A stretch of DNA of 64,000 nt from Halobacterium hubeiense (lineage in GTDB: Archaea > Halobacteriota > Halobacteria > Halobacteriales > Halobacteriaceae). Within the stretch, counting starts at the first letter, position 1. The number at the start of each line of letters is the position of its first letter. The notes beneath the pieces were generated by a model. The model was not told the DNA's origin and did no database searches. It saw only the letters and a program-made list of their open reading frames with translations. Below, in pieces: positions 60,859 through 64,000 of the stretch. Where the stretch lies: assembly GCF_001488575.1 (NCBI RefSeq), contig NZ_LN831302.1:2446608-2510607 (forward strand). The letters are read 5' to 3'. Both the position numbers and the translations under genes were made by a program.

Positions 60859-61437
60859 ATGGACTACGACCTCGCCATCGACGGAGCGCCCGACTCCGTC
60901 CCGGGCGGCACCGTCGTACTGCTGCTCCACCCCAGCACCGGCGAGACCGACCGCATGGACACCGACTTCCTGAAGACGGACACCGACAATTTCCTCGTCG
61001 TCTCCACGCGCACGACCGCCCGCGAGGTCACGCAGAAACTGGAGTACTACGACGTCGACGAGGACAGCGCCGAGATTCTGGACACGCTCTCCGTCGACCG
61101 CGGCTACTCGCGGCGCGGCGCCAGCCACATCCACTACGTCTCCGCGCCCGACGACGTCGACGGCATCCTCGCGGCCGTCGATCAATTCCTCACGGACAAC
61201 CCCGGGAAGCGCCGCGTGAGCTTCGACTCGCTGACCGAGCTGGCGTACTACGCCGACGAGGATCGCGCGCTGGATGCGCTCGTCCGGCTCGGCGACCTGC
61301 TGGACGAACACGACGCGGTCGCGCTCGTCCACGTCTCCCGGGAGGTCCACGACGACGACGTGCTGGACTCGTTCCGCGGGGAGAGCGACGTGGTCGTCGA
61401 ACTTGACGAAGACGGGAACGTCGCCGCCGACTACTGA
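60859..61437 (+). CDS. Haloarchaeal KaiC/RecA-like protein, nucleotide loop degenerate
   Basis: A 192-residue protein: DLAIDGAPDSVPGGTVVLLLHPSTGETDRMDTDFL begins like a RecA-superfamily domain (strand then GGT), but no GxxxxGK[ST] is present. The rest, FLVVSTRTTAREVTQKLEYYDVDEDSAEILDTLSVDRGYSRR and VSFDSLTELAYY, resembles the KaiC-type core. It is probably a non-hydrolysing relative with a signalling or regulatory role. GTTAAGA about 27 bp upstream is the promoter. Confidence 0.75.
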   Translation: MDYDLAIDGAPDSVPGGTVVLLLHPSTGETDRMDTDFLKTDTDNFLVVSTRTTAREVTQKLEYYDVDEDSAEILDTLSVDRGYSRRGASHIHYVSAPDDVDGILAAVDQFLTDNPGKRRVSFDSLTELAYYADEDRALDALVRLGDLLDEHDAVALVHVSREVHDDDVLDSFRGESDVVVELDEDGNVAADY

Positions 61438-61471
61438 CGGATTACGCCGCGGTCCGCAGAATCAGCGTCGG

Positions 61472-62263
61472 TTACTCGGAGTCCGCGGCGTCGGCATCGA
61501 ACACTTTCTCCGCCCACGTCACCGCGTAGCTGGCGCCGTGGCGGCGGTACGCGAGCGTGTCCAGCGCGGCGAACGGCGCGGGCAACTCGACGTCGTGCTT
61601 GACGGCGCTGCACGCGAGTTCGGCGGCGTCCGAGAACGACGTCTCGCCGCGCGCGATTTCCTTCGGGAGGCCGTCGATGCGGCCGGTGACGCGCTCGCCG
61701 GCGTCCACCCACGCCTCGTGGAGGTCGGGGTAGTCGTCGGCCCACGACTCGAACTCCTCGCGCGCGTGGAGCCCGCGGTAGGCGTCGCAGCACGCCGAGG
61801 CGAGCTGGTAGACCGACGCCGGGTCGGCGTCGACGGCGGCGTCGAACGCGCGGTACTCGTCCTCGAAGAAGCCGAGGAACTGCTCGGGGAGGTCCAGTCC
61901 CGCCTCGACGAGCGCCTCCGCGACGAGGAACCGCTCGAACGCCTCGGGCGTCCCCTCGGTGCGCGCCTTCACGAAGACGACCGGCGGGTCCGTCTGGGTC
62001 GTCCACGCGACCGCGCCGTCCCCCGGCGTCCCGACGACGAAGTCGCTGGACGCCAGCCGGTAGAGAATCTGGGGGGCGTCCTCGGGGAGCCACGCCGTGT
62101 CGTACTCGCTGGGCGTCAGCGACTCGACGAGCAGCGCGAGGTCGTCGCGGTGCTCGGGGGGCAGCGTCTGGAAGTCCCGCTCGCAGTCGAGGACGATGAC
62201 CCCCGGCGCGTACGCCTCCCGGACGGCCGCGAGTTCGCCCGCGAGGTCGCGCTCCGAGAACAT
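61472..62263 (-). CDS. Haloarchaeal uncharacterised protein
   Basis: A 263-residue soluble acidic protein. The N-terminal half has REAYAPGVIVLDCERDFQTLPPEHRDDLALLVESL and SDFVVGTPGDGAVAWTTQTDPPVVFVKARTEG, alternating strands and helices. The C-terminal half is helical with two Cys (ASACCDAYRGLH). It is not recognised as an enzyme. Its ATG directly follows the stop of the microprotein gene upstream, so both are likely co-transcribed. The convergent gene at 60859 ends 34 bp away. Confidence 0.72.
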   Translation of the reverse strand: MFSERDLAGELAAVREAYAPGVIVLDCERDFQTLPPEHRDDLALLVESLTPSEYDTAWLPEDAPQILYRLASSDFVVGTPGDGAVAWTTQTDPPVVFVKARTEGTPEAFERFLVAEALVEAGLDLPEQFLGFFEDEYRAFDAAVDADPASVYQLASACCDAYRGLHAREEFESWADDYPDLHEAWVDAGERVTGRIDGLPKEIARGETSFSDAAELACSAVKHDVELPAPFAALDTLAYRRHGASYAVTWAEKVFDADAADSE

Positions 62264-62347
62264 CTACGCGACGTTGACGACGATTATCAGCGCGAGGGCG
62301 GCGGCGAGGCCGACCGTCGCGGCGACGTACTTCGTTGCCGTGCTCAT
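62264..62347 (-). CDS. 27-residue single-pass membrane microprotein
   Basis: MSTATKYVAATVGLAAALAL followed by IIVVNVA, a single hydrophobic helix. Its TAG is immediately followed by the ATG of the 61472 gene. CAATTTAAG (complement of about 62371-62379) lies 24-32 bp before its ATG, a clear leaderless promoter, which strongly supports expression. Function unknown; compare the 27-residue microprotein at 6687. Confidence 0.62.
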   Translation of the reverse strand: MSTATKYVAATVGLAAALALIIVVNVA

Positions 62348-62406
62348 ACGAGGTGATTCGCCCGCGAGGACTTAAATTGCGGTCGTTCGCCCGCGCGACG
62401 CGCCGG

Positions 62407-63888
62407 TCAGTCCGCGCCGTCGGCCGCCGGCGTCTTCGCGCCGTACGCGCGCCACGCCCCCGAGCGGAAGCGAACGAAGTTGACCGCGGCGCGCACGTAC
62501 ATGTCCCCGAGGATGGCCGCGAAGATGGCGGTCAGGCCGAGGCCGAGCCCCGGCGAGACGGCGGGAATCGAGAGCGGGCCGAGCGCGAACGGCCCGAAGA
62601 CGAACGTCGCCGGGAGCGCGAGGAACGCCAGCGGCAGGCGGACGAGGTACGTGCCCGCGATGGCGCCGTAGAACGGCCAGCGGGTGTCGCCGGCGCCGCG
62701 GAGGCCGCCGCGGAGCGTCCGCGACACCGAGAAGCCGGCGACGCTCAACCCGAACACGCGGATGAACGTCACCGTGAGGTCGACGTTCGCCGCGCCGAAC
62801 GCCTGCGCGATTGGCGTCGCCGCGAGGAAGATGCCGGCCCCGATGAGCAACTGGGTGACCAGCGCGATGCGAAGCGTCTGCCAGCCGTAGTCGGCGGCCT
62901 CGTCGGGGTCGCCCGCGCCCAACCGCTGGCCGACGAGGGTGCTGGACGCCGTGGAGTACCCCCACGCGGGCATCAGCGCCAGCAGCATCACGCGGCGGCC
63001 GATGGCGTACGACGCGACCACGGGCGTCCCGAGCACGCCGAGCACGAACAGGAACGGGAACCGGCCGAACGTCCGCGAGAGCCGCGTGCCCGCCAGCGGG
63101 AGCGCGACGCGCACGATTTCCCGGGCGACGCCCCAGTCCCACTGCTTGCCGCGCAGTCGGAGCGTGACGCTCCACCGCCCCGACAGCAGGACGGCGAGGA
63201 AGACGACGCCCGCGAGCGCGTTCGCGGCGGCGGTCCCCCACGCCGCGCCGACGACGCTGAGCTCCGGGAAGCCGAACAGCCCGAAGATGAGCACGGCGTT
63301 CAACGCGATGTTCGTCGGGAGCGTCACGAGGCGGACGTACATCGGCGTGCGGGTGTCGCCGGCGCCCGCCAGCGCCCGCGCCGCGATCATGCTCCAGAAC
63401 CGGAACGCCACCGACAGCATCACCACGCGGAGGTAGTCCGCGCCCAGCGCCGCCGTCTCCGCGTCGCTGGCGAGCAGTCCGACGAGCGGGTCCGCGTACA
63501 GCCACGCGCCGAGCGTGAGCGGCGCCGACAGCAGTAGCGAAATCCACAGCGACTGCTTGATGGCGAAGTCCGCTTCCGCGTCCTCGTCGGCGCCCTTCAG
63601 CCGGGAGACGACGCTGATGGTGCCGCTGGTGAGCGCGAGCGCGAGCCCGAACGGGATGAAGTAGTACTGGAACCCGAACTCGAGGGCGGCGACCGCGACG
63701 TCCCCGGCGGCGATGCTCACCATCAGGAAGTCCGTCGTCCGGAGGACGGTGCGCAGCCCGCCCGTGACCATCGCGGGCAGCGCGAGGTCGAACGCCTCCT
63801 CGCCCTTCTGCCGGTCGACGAGCCCGAGACGAGCCAGCAGCGCGGGGAACGCGGCGACGAGCGCCTCCGCGCGGCGACGCAGAGTCAT
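62407..63888 (-). CDS. MATE family multidrug/toxin extrusion transporter
   Basis: A 493-residue exporter with twelve helices in two homologous halves. The N-terminal half has LALPAMVTGGLRTVLRTTDFLMVSIAAGDVAVAAL and GADYLRVVMLSVAFRFWSMIAARALAGAGDTRTPMYV, the latter echoed in the second half by VSRTLRGGLRGAGDTRWPF. These are the conserved A-L-x-G-x-G-D/T elements of MATE. It probably exports organic cations by Na+ or H+ antiport, Na+ being plausible in a halophile. The last 110 bases of the window beyond its start hold no gene. Confidence 0.93.
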   Translation of the reverse strand: MTLRRRAEALVAAFPALLARLGLVDRQKGEEAFDLALPAMVTGGLRTVLRTTDFLMVSIAAGDVAVAALEFGFQYYFIPFGLALALTSGTISVVSRLKGADEDAEADFAIKQSLWISLLLSAPLTLGAWLYADPLVGLLASDAETAALGADYLRVVMLSVAFRFWSMIAARALAGAGDTRTPMYVRLVTLPTNIALNAVLIFGLFGFPELSVVGAAWGTAAANALAGVVFLAVLLSGRWSVTLRLRGKQWDWGVAREIVRVALPLAGTRLSRTFGRFPFLFVLGVLGTPVVASYAIGRRVMLLALMPAWGYSTASSTLVGQRLGAGDPDEAADYGWQTLRIALVTQLLIGAGIFLAATPIAQAFGAANVDLTVTFIRVFGLSVAGFSVSRTLRGGLRGAGDTRWPFYGAIAGTYLVRLPLAFLALPATFVFGPFALGPLSIPAVSPGLGLGLTAIFAAILGDMYVRAAVNFVRFRSGAWRAYGAKTPAADGAD

Positions 63889-64000
63889 CTATCGGAAGCG
63901 TCTCGTCGGCGCGGAAAACAACTTCGCCAGCCGGCAACCTACCGCGGGTTCGAGCGGCGCCGCGGCCGCGAGCCGCGACGAAGGATGGAACGCGTGAACT

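Overview
The window is about 64 kb of very GC-rich, strongly acidic-proteome DNA from a halophilic archaeon (class Halobacteria). Gene content and order fit Halobacterium or a close relative, but the genus is an inference. Supporting signs are archaeal information-processing genes (RadA, PriL, Hjc, Hel308, XPD-type helicase, NMD3, eIF1A, Rio1, thermosome, Cgi121), Asp/Glu-rich proteins, Tat-type secretion signals, many leaderless starts 25-32 bp downstream of a TATA-like box, and 4-bp ATGA/GTGA overlaps inside operons. One tRNA gene (Gln, CTG) is present. I see no rRNA, CRISPR array, transposase or prophage.

Layout. 1-4.0 kb: PHP protein (cut by the window edge), small conserved haloarchaeal proteins, an NAD-binding epimerase, a cysteine-cluster protein. 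4.0-4.8 kb: a self-contained XRE regulator/membrane protein operon with a short upstream ORF and three operator-like palindromes. 4.9-13.3 kb: DNA and tRNA/ribosome maintenance (XPD-like helicase, Taw2-NMD3, RadA, phospholipid decarboxylase, PriL, Hjc). 13.3-18.7 kb: translation and folding (eIF1A-Rio1, TrpS with an upstream Trp-containing leader peptide, a Dim2-like KH protein, thermosome). 18.9-27.4 kb: alanine dehydrogenase/OCD family, TyrS, UspA, malate dehydrogenase, ferredoxin, Hel308-Cgi121. 27.5-33.7 kb: membrane proteins and a divergent sulfur-handling cluster (TusA-DsrE against rhodanese/MBL-YeeE-YeeE, then a permease with an embedded metal-binding domain). 33.8-38.6 kb: tRNA-Gln, PurO, phosphoesterase, tryptophanase, aspartate kinase with a Thr-rich upstream ORF. 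38.6-42.3 kb: ABC-2 exporter genes. 42.4-47.6 kb: UvrC and UvrB convergent, PQQ-propeller Tat protein. 47.7-52 kb: gene-end palindromic elements, ferritin-like protein, two rhodaneses, AI-2E permease. 52-59.5 kb: a PKD surface glycoprotein and a thiamine-type ABC importer operon. 59.5-64 kb: methyltransferase, small membrane proteins, MATE exporter.

The most interesting material is regulatory. A 22-codon ORF with a Trp-Arg-Trp core precedes trpS and carries mutually exclusive 6-bp pairings. A 14-codon ORF with four Thr codons precedes aspartate kinase. Together these suggest amino-acid-sensing leader peptides in an archaeon. Three TGTAC boxes spaced exactly 10 bp lie upstream of the tryptophanase TATA box. 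In addition, at least four, probably five, copies of a composite palindromic element start 1-5 nt after stop codons and always point in the gene direction. These look like an orientation-locked 3'-end module.
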